From Paramarasmius palmivorus (Eukaryota; Basidiomycota; Agaricomycetes; Agaricales; Marasmiaceae), in the NCBI GenBank assembly GCA_037176845.1, contig JAYKXP010000026.1, forward strand, positions 124,001-188,000: 64,000 nt of DNA, read 5' to 3'. Of this stretch, positions 35,401 through 47,129 are shown in pieces. Position numbers and translations under genes: made by a program. The notes beneath the pieces were generated by a model, which made no database searches, was not told the DNA's origin, and saw only the letters and a program-made list of their open reading frames with translations. The first letter of the stretch is position 1, and every line of letters begins with the position of its first letter.

Positions 35401-36067
35401 GTGCAAAGATACCATTGACAACGATAGATCGGATGCCTGCAGCTCTGATCTTCTCGCATTCTTCGCGGACTTGATCTTCGTTCACATCTCGGATGATTTG
35501 TCCGTCAATTTCGAGACCACCATCCAGGAAACCGCAGTAAGCACAGATAATGCTGCGAAGATCGGACGGCCAATCGACTCCAGGAGGAACAGAGTGAGAA
35601 AACGGACCACAAAGACGAAGTACAGCGACAGGTGCAAGACGTGATTGGTCCTTCTCGATGACGGCGTTGATGAAGTGCTGATAGGTATGCAGTTAGTGTC
35701 ACGTTCGGTGGGTGTTATGAATACACACTGTGGTACCGATGGTGACACTTGCAATACTTTTTGCGTCGACTTCAGCATGTTCGAGTAGAGTCTTGATCAC
35801 ATTCTCGATGCCTTCACTTGGATTTACTGTTGTTGGTGATTTGTGCCTGCAAAAACATGAGCTATACGCCAGCAACCAACCAGTGGTCGAACACAACGAA
35901 CCACGACAGGATCCCTCGATTCGGCGAAGATGTAGAGAAAGGATCTAGGAGCACGGCATCCGTCTAGAGATCCAAGTTAGCTTTCAACCATGTCGTATGG
36001 ACTACCCGCGTACATTAGTACCGCCAACATCGACACCGATTCGTAGGTAGGGCTTTGCTGCTGACAT
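32421..36067 (-). CDS. Hydantoinase/oxoprolinase-type protein with C-terminal DUF917 domain
   Basis: A large cytosolic protein of about 1000 residues that joins a hydantoinase A / acetone-carboxylase-like part to a DUF917 (thiohydantoin desulfurase-like) part. The N-terminus MSAAKPYLRIGVDVGGTNTDAVLLDP is the ATP-phosphate loop of the actin-like fold. VTIGTTHFINAVIEKD follows. The hydantoinase A core shows FNSGPTNSMCGAAFL, VVDIGGTTTDVGML and IGLGGGSIIRQ. The DUF917 half starts LEWISCGCYILGTGGGGTPYPH and continues VACGGGKGSPTVSIEKLPG, VAVIDLEIGGGNG and NMNIPTIDGDWMGRAYP. Several short introns were placed, and the stop is TGA at 32421-32423. The family hydrolyses or ring-opens hydantoins and related cyclic amides with ATP, and the exact substrate is unknown. 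It is divergent from an NCS1 permease, which supports a role in uptake and use of such compounds. Confidence 0.85.
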
Positions 36068-36826
36068 TATGACTGGGTATGTGGGTACCTCGATGTGCCT
36101 GGCTTTTGCGATATTCTTCGAGTCCTTCGAGTTCTTCTATCTTTCTCGTCCTGATATCGAGGGACCTTGATAAACGGTTCCCGGGAATTGAACGGCATTC
36201 CGAATGGGTGAGGATGTGAATTTCCGAAAATTCCGTAGTCAGGTTGGGCGACGACAATTTTTTTCTGCGGAATTGTGCCTTTCACAACGTCTCGGACCGA
36301 TAGGGATTCCACAGCTTTCCCCTTGCGACAGCTTGGGCCGTCGACGTCGTCGCGGAGGAAAGCAAAGAGTGTTGGTTTTCAAAGCTGGCCAAGGTTGTGC
36401 GGCAGGCAAACCAATCATAGGCAGGCAAATCACATGTCTGCTCCGAAGACTTTCCTTCGGTTTTGAAGGGTTTCCACTTACACTCACTTGCAGAGCTGTT
36501 CTGATTTCAATAGTTGTCAGCTGGTTGTTCCTGCGTGAGTCTGACAAATAGTTTTAGAGAGGGCCTGGCTAACTCGTTTCTTCGACTCAAGTTTTCTTGT
36601 ATAGGACGATTCAGGACGGTTCGGACCAGTTATCCATGTTTTTCGGATTTTCGGTGTCCAAGAACATGCAGCCAAGGGGAATACTCCCATTTCACACCGC
36701 CTTATCTCGCAAAGATAGGGAAGTTGAGGATTCTCTTGACAATCCTCAGAGTTATCGAACCCATGTTTAAAAGTCCGGGCCTTCCTCCGACTTCCTTGCT
36801 CTCCGCCCCGTTCGACACCACCCAGT
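36068..36826. other. Divergent promoter region between the hydantoinase gene and the NCS1 permease
   Basis: About 760 bp separate the two start codons. No conserved open frame was recognised. The region is the natural place for shared nitrogen-control sites. GATA-type cores occur in it, but they are too short to be evidence alone. Confidence 0.5.
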
Positions 36827-38949
36827 ATGGCGTCTAGCAGCTTTACCCAACGGGTTAAGAAGGCCGTCGAGATTCCTGCAGATGAGGAGCATCACGAAAG
36901 GACGGACGCCTGGTCTAATCGCGATCTCATTCCCCTTCCGCCTCAGTGAGTAGTCATCGTATTATGTCTCGTCTGTCGCTCAATCGTCCTCTGCAGCCGA
37001 CGAACATGGGGTTTCATGGAGTATTTCGGATACTGGGCTCTCGGTTCTCTGAACGTGAGTTATGGATACCACTTTGGACCTTCGTGATATTGATTACCTT
37101 CAGGCCGCGACATGGCAAATGCCTAATAGTTTCCTGACGGCTGGGCTATCGGTTGGTCAAGCCATGGGTGTCATCATCGTTGGTCGTTTCATCGTCGGTC
37201 TTTTTGCTACGTTGGTCGCATGGTGCGGGCTCCGCTGGCACATCGGATTTACCATTCAGAATCGGTACTCTTGGGGAATGCGAGGAAGTTACATTCCTCT
37301 CATTCAGCGTGTGCTACTCAACTTCATCTGGAATGCAGTCCAATGTTGGACCGGAGGCAAACTGGTGGCAGTGTGTATAACTGCTGTGTTTCCGAGCTTC
37401 CAGAATCTGAACAAAAATTGTGGGTGTTCATCCCCTTGGAGATCAAGGACTATGCTGATGTTTCTCTTCAACTTCTTCTAGCGTTGCCCGGAGATACACC
37501 AGCGACAGTTTCTGAAATGGTCGGATTCTTCCTCTTCTGGTTCTGTTCCATTCCATTCCTTTGGGTGCCACCAGAGAAATTCAGACGTCCATTTCAAGTT
37601 ATCTGCATCTACTGTGGTGCATCGATGATTTGCATGCGTCAGTTCATTATTATCATATGGATTCGTACTTCTCTGAATGACATATCCTCTAAATGACAGT
37701 TATCTGGTCTCTTTCCGTTGCCAAGGGTGTTGGTCCCGTGTTCTACTCCTCAAGCAAAATTCCTCAATCCTCCAAGAGTTGGGACTGGAGCTCGAGTTGG
37801 ATCATTCTCAAATGTATCAATAGCGTCATTGGCGGAAAGGTGAGTATCTCCGAAAAGTCTAAATGCTTTTATAGTTAACTTACTCTGTCAGGCTGCTGGA
37901 ATGACTAACGGCTCGGACTTTTCGCGTTACGCCAAATCCCCTAAACCAGCCCAAAGGTATATTCTGGGGACTGTCGCGTGTCTCTTCTGCACAGGCACAC
38001 TTGTCAGTTTCATCGGTCTCGTCGTCACAGCAGCTGCACAGAAGATATATGGAGAAATCTACTGGAATCCCCCGGATCTATTGTTGAGAATGATGCACAA
38101 CGAAGATGGGAGCGTTGGTAGCGGGAAAGCAAGAGCAGGTGTATTCTTCTTGGCACTGGGCTTTGCGTTAACGGTGCGTGCTGCTGCTCTCGTTGCCCGA
38201 GGATATGATACTGATTGAACCAATTTCAAGTCTGGATTCGAGAACATTTGCGGAAATGCAGTAGCAGGTGGTATCGATCTCGCGGGTATCTTCCCTCGTT
38301 ACATCAATATTCGTCGTGGTGCCATCATCACCTTCTTTGCTGCTTGGATCTGTCAACCGTGGCAGTTAGTCAATCGCGCTGCGACCTTCATCACCGTTCT
38401 CTCGTCGTTCTCGGTCTTCCTCGCGCCTATCATGGGGATCATGACCTGTGATTACTTCCTCATCCGTAAACAGAAGGTCAAGCTCAGCTGGTTGTACGAA
38501 TTAAGGGGAGGTTATTTCTTCCACCATGGCGTCAACTGGCGTGCTATCCCAGTTTGGATTGCTGGGTGGGCACCTACAGTAGGCGGACTCAACAGGACAG
38601 TACAGAACGAGCTCCTTGCGCCAAAGCCGCTGTTCTATATGTATTACATCTCATTTTTCCTTGGTGCGTGTTGCCTTTTTGTCGATAGTGTAACTATCAT
38701 GAACTTCGAATGACAGGTTTCTTCATTTCCTTCGTCCTGTACTACGTCATCAACCTCATTTTCCCGCCTTCGAATGTCGGCCAAGTCGACGACATTGATG
38801 TCTTTGGTGCCTTTACCCCCGAGGAAGCAAAGAGGATGGGTATGGCGCCGGTGCTCCCGACAACAGACTCTGGCTCGTTAGGTGACAAAGACGAGAAGAT
38901 CGCTAGTTCAGATGTGGAATCCGTGATGCATCTACCATCGAGGGGATAG
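36827..38949 (+). CDS. NCS1 family permease (uracil/allantoin/hydantoin type)
   Basis: NCS1 (nucleobase:cation symporter-1) permeases import uracil, allantoin, cytosine or hydantoins across the plasma membrane. Eight exons (36827-36945, 36997-37054, 37104-37419, 37482-37637, 37700-37839, 37892-38173, 38231-38663, 38717-38949) give 578 residues. After a 40-residue cytosolic N-terminus with NRDLIPLPP come about 12 hydrophobic helices. Family segments include RTWGFMEYFGYWALGSLN, LTAGLSVGQAMGVIIVGR, GFTIQNRYSWGMRGSYIP, AGMTNGSDFSRYAKSPK, GNAVAGGIDLAGIFPRYINI and APIMGIMTCDYFLIRK. The DFSRY motif and the IFPRYINIRRG stretch are characteristic. The tail has the acidic-rich FGAFTPEEAKRMG. Substrate specificity cannot be read by eye. 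The divergent hydantoinase neighbour makes a hydantoin- or allantoin-like substrate worth testing. Confidence 0.9.
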
Positions 38950-39180
38950 AGGATCAAAGGAATTTTTATGTCCTACGCATCACGAATACGAATACTATGC
39001 TTGTATAATCTTCCATACTTCCTGGTGTACCATATTCGCCACAACATTTCGAAGATTTAAATGTTCAACGATCGGAAGGTATTTATGCTACAGTTCTCGT
39101 ATTCGAAACCCCCAATACAAATAGATCGCTGTCCTAGCAGCGTATAAATACGTTTAACATGCGTCTCAGACATCAGCATT

Positions 39181-40612
39181 TTATATAAAGACGAAACTCG
39201 TCCTGTTAGCAATTTCCTCGTTTCTTGCGACCAGCGTCAAGTTACGACCTCCATCAACCCGTTGGAAGATTGCAACGCCACCGACAGTGTTTGCGCCAGC
39301 GATGAGGAACTCGTCTCCACCGTCATCAACTCGACCGAGGGCCATGCTACGAATCTGCTGTAATCCAGTTGGAACCTGGGCGAGCAAAGTGAGCGCCTCG
39401 CCTTCGCGCTTCTTGAAGTCTCGGGCATGTCGGCGGCGTTTGTTAGCACATGTGCCAGCGCCTGCACCGCTACCACCAGTACTCGTAGTACCATTCTGGA
39501 ATTCAAAGATGGCAATGGTATCTCCATTCTCGTCAATGGTTTCACCAATGTTACGGTTGCTGACATAGATGAGTGGGTTGGGGAACTTCTCCGTCGGTGT
39601 TGAGATGAGGATTTCGGCAGCGGCGAATTTCGTTCCGTTCAATGGGTTGGGAGGAATGACAGAGACGTTAGCGAGAAGAGGAAAAGCTGTGCCGTTGGGG
39701 GCCTCAGGTATACGCTGGGCGGTAAGGGTCGAGGTTTTCTCATGGATGGTGAAGAGAATGTCATCTGTGGAGAACATCAGTGGTTATTCGGCTCGCTAGA
39801 AGGTGTACGTACCATGAATAGCAATGTGTCTCGGGCCAGCGCCAGCATCAATATCAATCTGTCCTTGAACCTTGAATTTGCCCGGTTCTCCATCATTAAC
39901 GACACGCCAGATTTTGTCTCCGCCCTATTCGGACGAAATATGAGTGGACCCATGTTGTAAGTTATGGCTCAAGGGAATACATACAAGATCGGGAACGAAG
40001 ATTTCCCCATTGTGTTCCAGTGACATGTGTGGGTTAGATGGGGCACCTTCAGCTACTGGGAATGATAAAACCGGGGATTCGATGAACTTGAGCGGATCAT
40101 TAGGATCCGTGGCAACGAACGAGCAGTTCGGCGAACCAAACTGTAGGAATGATCAATGATCAACAAGATGGAACGACAATTGAGACAACAACTCACGTTC
40201 ATCGCCGAAACTTCTCCTGTTGAAAGTGGGTTTGTAAAGGTGGGTCCGTTGCCACCAGTAGAAACTGTGTCCACGACTGTAACTGATCCATCTGCTGCAA
40301 CTGAGAGCGACTGGAGGTTTCCGACTGGTGAAATTTCATTGACAGCACTGCAGACAACCGTCAGAATGAAAACTGAATTGAAGCGTTGTTGAGACATACT
40401 AGAGGACGCTGAGATTCTGGGGATGTGACGCTATCCAGGAAGGGCTACCAGCATGTTAGTACGCGAAAATGGAACCAACTGGTTGAAACATACCTGTCGC
40501 CTGTTGTGCTAGTGCTCGCCAAGGACAGACTTCCCGCATCTGAATCGAAGTTATAGGTGGCGATGAAGCCTGGGACTGCAAATCCTCCTGCAAGAATCGT
40601 GAAATTGACCAT
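39181..40612 (-). CDS. Lactonase-type seven-bladed beta-propeller protein
   Basis: The closest family is the 6-phosphogluconolactonase/carboxy-cis,cis-muconate cyclase fold (Lactonase superfamily). Exons 40494-40612, 40400-40444, 40197-40347, 39985-40140, 39813-39924 and 39181-39764 give 388 residues. Blade features include ILAGGFAVPGFIATYNFD, SPSWIASHPQNLSVLYAVNE, VSTGGNGPTFTNPLSTGEVSAM, GAPSNPHMSLEHNGEIFVPDLG, GAGPRHIAIH, PNPLIYVSNRNIG, and the late blade LQQIRSMALGRVDDGGDEFLIAGAN. The HxxxxHNGEIFVPDLG and GPRHIAIH motifs are the family's metal- or substrate-site blades. A basic insert KRRRHARDFKKREGE sits between blades 6 and 7. No signal peptide is clear. The gene converges on the NCS1 permease with 231 bp between stops. 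The substrate is unknown. Confidence 0.8.
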
Positions 40613-41302
40613 CGTGAAAGAGAAGGAAGGTAGTGGTGGGGATTAATGAAGGGATCGAAGGAATAGAATGTGTTTTGTCAGAGAGAGACTGGGAATTTAT
40701 AGCTGTCGCTGAGCACTGCTCAGGTTTGGGGTCGTTCAGTCGTGAAACGATCGAGTGGTGAAGGGAAAACAAACGTTAAGTACATCGCCACTGCGCCCGT
40801 CCTTTTAAAAGGTAAGGCGGTCTGCCCGGCGTCAAACTGAATAAGACCCATCCCTTTGGGTCCATTGTTCTCGACATCAATCCTTCCTCGAACAGGATCT
40901 TTTAGTGGAGCTTTCCAGGCGTGTGGTTTTGGTGTGTTTGATCATCTAATGATCCCAATGCGTCGAGGTAGCTTTCCTAGTCGATTTCCTTGGACTGGTA
41001 CAGCCTAGTGGCTTGATTGAAATATCATCATGATATGAGAGAGATCAGCGATGTGATCGAAGGCGCTGCAGAAAGATGAAACCAGGGACACCTTGTGCTA
41101 AGTTTGACGGTAGCTAAGCCTATAGCGAGCGCTTCACCAGGGTCATAAGCGCTGAAACATCTGGAGCTCCCTTAGTCATTTGGCTTCATTGTGCATCGAC
41201 GTTAAAAGTGTAACTATCCGCGATACCATGTACAGAATCCTGATCCCAACGCAACTACCATTATGTGCAGTAAAAATCCCGGTCCGTCACCATGCCTAAG
41301 TC
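40613..41302 (-). other. 690 bp gene-free stretch between the lactonase gene and VPS39
   Basis: It contains the lactonase promoter and the VPS39 3' flank. No conserved frame, RNA gene or repeat was recognised. Confidence 0.5.
40696..40701 (-). promoter_or_regulatory. TATA-like box of the lactonase gene
   Basis: TATAAA on the minus strand lies about 85 bp upstream of the ATG at 40612. It is supported by motif and position only. Confidence 0.35.
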
Positions 41303-44300
41303 CTAATGCTTCGTCTGGTTCAGCTTGCGAGAAAATGCTTCACGACAATAATGATGAGTAACCTCTCCTCTGTAGGGACATCAGAAAAGTTGTATGAAAC
41401 GCCTTACTTGACTTACCGTGGACTGTGCACAGCAATAACACTGTTCCCAATGCGTTTATGACATTGAGGACATCTATCCAGTAACAGTTTAGTATGAAAG
41501 TACGGCGTAACAATCAAGATAGCTTACATCCGGCTGTCAGTGACCTTGACTCTGCGCGTCTGTAAAGCCATTAGTTTCCGGGACATCTGGTCATTGCGGG
41601 CTTTGCTAATTTGTCGCATGACGTGAGTATCGAAAACGGGTATCCTAAGGCCCTCAATGAGGAAGGTTCGAATGTCTTGCGTCGTGACAAGCGGGGGAAG
41701 AAGCTGAAGGGCCTCGATGGTGTCTAACCGGGGACTGTGCCGACTGATCAGGTCGAGCGCGGGTTCAAGGAGGTCTAAGCCAGTCTTGACCGTAGGACGA
41801 AGGTATATACGGAGAAGTGTCAGGAAAACATTGCTAGTCGGAGTTCCTGCTTGGTAGTACCGCTTGCAATACCTAGGAGGCTCGTCGATGAGACATTATA
41901 GGAACTGATGAATTGCGAACCTACTCTTCCGCTTTCAGATATTCGTGTAAACGATAGACATAGAGTTCCAGAGCTTGATCGTGCCGGCCCAGTCTGCCCA
42001 ATAATATTGCGCGAGCTTCATATAATTCTGAACAAGGGGACTAAGTGTACAGGACAAACAGTCAAGACTGAATGGACCGACCTTCGGAAGACAGAATACC
42101 ATACAAACGGTCAACTCGATAGTGATGTGTCGTGTCAATGAATGCCAGTAGCTTTGAGTAGAGCTCTTTGCGGGACTCTGGCGGGAACGACGTCAGTACC
42201 GACAACAGCTGAATCCAACAGCACCCACTTTCGTCTCCTCGCTTCTTTGCAGATAAAGTCATTCTGGCATACAGCTCTGCCAAACGATCGTGAAAGACCG
42301 TAGATTGCTCCTCCTTCTCTTCGATAAGATACTCCAAATACCGAGCACACAGATTAGAATCAATCTTCTCGAGGTAATCTGCTACCGCTTGATGTGGTAA
42401 TTCGACATCTTCTGATTTGAAGATCTAATAGATGTTTGAGTGGACCTATGGAAAAAGCTGATGGCTAAAACCAACCTCTAGAGCCATCGTCGAGTCTTGT
42501 TCGAACACCCAACGGGCATACTCAAAGATCTGGTCGAGATATTCAGGGCCCAGTTTCTTCAGGTAATCTATCGATGCCTCCAGCTTGAGTTCAGGGTCTT
42601 GCTCCTTCTCTCCAAGTCTGCAAGGTACTCAGAACATTTTTTCTAGACTTAGATCACGAAACATACTGTCGTAGTAGCTGAAGAGCTTTTCCATGCATCT
42701 TCTTCTGGTGATACAGGTCTTTCAATTGGGGGAACATCTAGAAGTCGAGAATGGATCAACATAAGAAACATCCGTTAAAAAATCCCCTACCTGCCGCTCT
42801 CGAAGGATCTCCTCTACCTCTTCAACCTCACACCAATTTGCTATACGGAAAAGCGACCCTGCCAGCGCAGGTCGAACCATCAAATACGACTTGAACAACG
42901 CAGTATCAACAATTTGTGCATATCGCAACAGCTGCTCTGGCGTAAGCGACGATAACGGCGCGCTTGGTATCGAAAACAGCTCCTCGACAGATGTCTCTGA
43001 CAAGGGAGCAGTTTTATGGGCTTGATTCGCAGGCGTTATACCGACTGCCGCTAGAGGTCCAGCGAGCTTGGGTCGTCTATCGCCGAGGAAACGAAGTAAG
43101 CTCTCCACAGAGCGATTGAGATCACCTGAGGATACGTCAGCTTGTATGAAGGTTTTGTGGGACATCATTCTCACTGTGAATATCGATAAAAGTGGACTTG
43201 GGTCTTCCTGGACGTGCCGAACGGGATGAACGGATTGAAGCGGTATCATCGTCCTTCTCCTTCGCTTCTTTCTGTACCACACCGCCAAGATACGCCCCTA
43301 ACTGGTTCTTGAGTCGACCTCTAAGAGTTCCTGTGCCAGTACCCAAAGATTCCAAAAGATCAGATGCTGCCGAGGTGGACGCCGTTAATGACGCAGAACG
43401 CTCGTGCCCAGATTTGTTACTATCCTGGGAAGTGTTCGCCTCCAGCTCCGCGCTCTTGTCTTTATCCCTGTCCTTGTCCCCATCACCAGACGACCCCGTA
43501 GATGCGGTGTCATCAGTGCTCGGAGTTTTCTGCACTGGACCACCGTACAACGTTATCCAGTTGCTCGAAGGAACGGACAGCCTCCCGGCTATAGATTCAG
43601 GGTAAAGTGCCATCACCTTGGCGGGGTTCATGTTCAGTTCGATAAACTCGTCAAGCGCGAAAGTCGAATTGCCCGGCTTTGAATTGGGTCACAGCGTTAA
43701 GGGCTCGAATGAGGGTTTGGCGGTTATCCTGGAGAATGTTTAGAAACAGTAGTCGAGCTGAAGAAAGTGTATATACCTTGTCAGGCAAGACACTTTGGTC
43801 GATCGTATCCAGCAGTTTCAGAGCATCAGCATATTGCCCCGATTCGACGAGTTCGTCAACTTGCTCTGACCACGGTTTCATCCAGAGCTGCCAAATTTTA
43901 CTACCTTCGTTGGCAGCGGCAGTTCTGTCTATTGGTGTTGTGGTAAAGTATAATAACGATTTTGACGCTTGAGAAGCCGTCAGTAGTCTCACAGTACCGT
44001 TGCTTGGCGAGGCAGCGTGAACAGTCTGCGTAGGGGGAGGTGATGGTAGCGCTTCTGTCCCGGTTTCTGTATCGTCAAATGGGTACTGGAAGGTTTGTAT
44101 GGGAAGGAGAGATATCGACGATCGTATTTGTATGGTAGTCGTAGGTGACAGTGAGCCAGCCGGGAGAACGGAGAAGAGATATGGTTTAAGGAATGCTAAG
44201 CGTGACTCAGTGAGATGGGAAGGAGTTATGGAGAACAGAGAACAGTACCAATCTCATCAGGTATTGCAGGCCACGCGACTGTAGAGGACTTGGTCGGTTT

Positions 44301-45296
44301 TGCATCCTTCCCAATCAGGACACCCTCGTCTAAGGTAGAATGGTAAATGTACGAATCGTCAAAACAAGAATGTACATACTATCTCTTAGTACCAAGGTGT
44401 CTTCGTCATTGAGATGTGCAACTCCAGGTTTAGCTTTCGCTCCAAGTCCGAGGGCCATGTACCCCGTCAAACCCGAAAACTTGCCCATCGCCGACGGTGC
44501 CCCAGCAGCAGGTAATGGCATAGAAACATCGGTGCAGGTCAATTTATCAAATGAGAACACGGCATATTCGTTGGCAGGGTATGCGAAACATGCATGATTA
44601 TCATCCATAAATGAGATTATCCGTGGCGAGTGTGGTAGCGGATATTCCTATGCTCGTGTCAGCCCCAGACAAAAGAGATTACTGCGAGTAATGCACCTTG
44701 ACTTCCTGAGCATCACCATCCTTCCAACTATAGATTACTACTCTCCTCTGGCAGCCCACGACTAGCCGGGTGAATAGTGTAGGGATAGCTTTGGGTTTGG
44801 AGAAACCGGTGTCCGACTCCTGCACTGTGCTTCCATCCGGTAATATATGTTGGACCATAGAGTGAATCGCAAATGAGAACGCGGTTTTGGCATTGCTCAA
44901 GACCGTTGGGGGAGAAAGGGTAGGTAACGGGAACAGGGTTACCGTGGATTCTATATTTCACTGAGATGAATTGTGGTACAATGGGTTCAAGTAACGACAT
45001 ACCTGATAGAACAACAAGAGAATTAATGTCCTTGATGAACCCTAATTGCTCTATAGACCTCCGAGTAAGGCTCTTCTTCACCTCCACCAACGATAGAATC
45101 TCATCCTCTTCGCTGTTGTCAACACCGTATATGTGCAGGTTCCCGGTCGAAGTTCCGAGATATAATCTGTCGCCTTTAGTGGGCGTTTAGCATGTGTTCT
45201 CTGACCGAATGTTGAAGCATTACCATGTGTGGTTAGGGAGTCGATTTTCTCTTTGAATCCTGCTAGGATTGTCTTTGGGGTCAAGAAAGGCGCCAT
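41303..45296 (-). CDS. VPS39: VPS39/Vam6 HOPS subunit
   Basis: Vps39 is the Rab7/Ypt7-binding subunit of the HOPS tethering complex at the vacuole. The protein is about 1000 residues. The start MAPFLTPKTILAGFKEKIDSLTTHGDRLYLGTSTGNL is read across the first intron (45174-45223), and together with the following beta strands it is the CNH (citron homology) domain. The middle shows LLDTIDQSVLPDK and FALDEFIELNMNPAKVMALYP, then the helical clathrin-repeat part (YLKKLGPEYLDQIFEYARWV, RVDRLYGILSSE, LYEARAILLGRLGRHDQALELYVYRL). The end carries a CPQC zinc-like knuckle, then HKRIGNSVIAVH and REAFSRKLNQTKH before TAG at 41303-41305. An Asp/Lys/Ser-rich insert (about 43450-43560) is fungal-specific in appearance. 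It is divergent from ALG2 with a 123 bp gap. Confidence 0.85.
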
Positions 45297-45419
45297 TTTG
45301 AACGGCACAGTACAGACACTCTTGAACACCGTTGCTGCTACCGAGACAGTTGCATGAGGTCAGAGGGGAACGAGGAGCAATTCCGTAATAGGCAACCTTC
45401 TTTCTCCGTTACTTCCACG
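45297..45419. promoter_or_regulatory. Bidirectional promoter of VPS39 and ALG2
   Basis: Only 123 bp separate the two divergent start codons (45296 on the minus strand, 45420 on the plus strand), so promoter and both 5' UTRs are packed here. No TATA box is obvious. Confidence 0.6.
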
Positions 45420-47129
45420 ATGCGTATCGCGTTCCTTCACCCCGACCTCGGAATTGGTAAGTCAAGATTTATCGTACTTTTCAACATAACTCAATGATTT
45501 CCTAGGTGGTGCGGAACGTCTTGTGGTTGATGCAGCGGTAGGGCTGCAGAATCGCGGACATGATGTCCACGTTTACACTTCGCATCATGACTCTTCACAT
45601 TGTTTTGAGGAAACTAGAGATGGTGAGAACCTAGTTGTCTTCTCAGTAACAACTTTGGAAGCTGAAAATTCTTGCAGGAACTCTCAGAGTGCACGCGATT
45701 CATCCTCCAGTTCCACGAGCAATCCTGGGCAAATTTCATATATTACTAGCCCATTTACGCCAATTGCATCTCACATATAAGCTTTTAACTGGATCTGAAT
45801 TGCCATACGACGTGTACTTTGTTGATCAGCTATCAACATGCGTGCCCTTCCTCCGAATACTAGGCAAAACTCGAGTCGTGTTTTATTGTCACTTTCCGGA
45901 CAAGCTACTAGCAAATGGAGAGTTGATCGAGGAGAAAGGCAGAGGCGACGGGGAAATTAGGTTCAGAATGAAAAAGAAGGGTAGTTTGATGAAACAATTA
46001 TACCGGTATCCTATGGACTGGCTAGAGGAGGTCACAACACGTATGGTGGTCGTATTCTCTTTCGCGTGCCTCGTTTTGCGAAACTGACGTTTTCCTAGGC
46101 CAAGCGGATCGTATCCTGGCCAACTCAAAGTTTACTTCCCGCGTTTTCAAGTCTTATTTTCCGTCAATACAGCAAGAACCTACTATTGTATACCCTGGGA
46201 TAAACATTCAGGCCTACACGTCTGAAATAGATCATTCTGACCCAGATATTGTAACCGTCACTTCGTGAGTAGTTCTCTCACTCGTCCCTTGGTGTTTATT
46301 TATGTACATCCCAGACTACGCCCTACTCTCCTGTCATTGAATCGATTCGAGAGGAAGAAGAACGCCGCTTTAGCTGTGGAAGCGTTTGCGCGCCTTCGCT
46401 CGCGGAACAAACAATCCGGTCAAAATATGCGTCTTGTCCTAGCCGGTTCGTCGTCGATTTCCTGCCTGCTTATGAAGCTAATTTCAGATCCTAGGTGGTT
46501 ACGACCCACGTCTCGAGGACAACGTCCAAACTTTGAAACACCTTGTTGACATCGTCAGTTATACCCATAAGCTCTCATTCAGCGTCATTACCCCATCCAA
46601 TTCCTCTGTTGCCGCACCTCAGCCTTCAACAGCGTCTACAGCAGATGCGGACGTCATATTCCTGTTAAACTTTACCACTGCTCAGCGAACAGCTCTACTC
46701 CGGTCACCATCGACTCTTTGTCTGCTTTACACGCCTGCAAATGAACATTTTGGAATTGGTCCGGTTGAAGGCATGATATGCGGGGTTCCCGTGTTAGCGT
46801 GCGACAGTGGTGGCCCGGTGGAATCCTTGATTGAATTTCCGCCTTCGGAGCGTACTGGGTGGCTGCGGTCTCCCGACCCGCTCTTGTGGGCTGATGCCCT
46901 TCACGATATTGTTTCAATGTCAGATGCGGAGAGACAGGCGGTTGGAGCACGGGGAAGAAGAAGAGCACAAGAGGTCTTTGGAATCGAAGCGATGGCAGCA
47001 AGTATCGAGAGGGAGTTGGAAGCGGCTATTAACATGGGTAGAGTGGAGGACGGAGAAACCTTGAGGGTTATCGGCGCGATATTGGTCGGGTTGATCATTG
47101 CTCTTTTCATCGGTCCTCGGGTGTTCTAG
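45420..47129 (+). CDS. ALG2: ALG2 alpha-1,3/1,6-mannosyltransferase
   Basis: Alg2 adds the second and third mannoses to Man1GlcNAc2-PP-dolichol on the cytosolic face of the ER. Exons 45420-45456, 45506-45622, 45678-46040, 46099-46264, 46315-46445 and 46495-47129 give 482 residues. The N-terminus [23 protein letters not shown] holds the glycine-rich GT4 motif. [12 protein letters not shown] and [16 protein letters not shown] are Alg2 signatures. [12 protein letters not shown] begins the second Rossmann domain, followed by [14 protein letters not shown]. The donor-binding EX7E motif is EHFGIGPVE (about residues 355-363). The C-terminal helix [18 protein letters not shown] fits the membrane anchor of fungal Alg2. 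The length is as expected. Confidence 0.93.
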
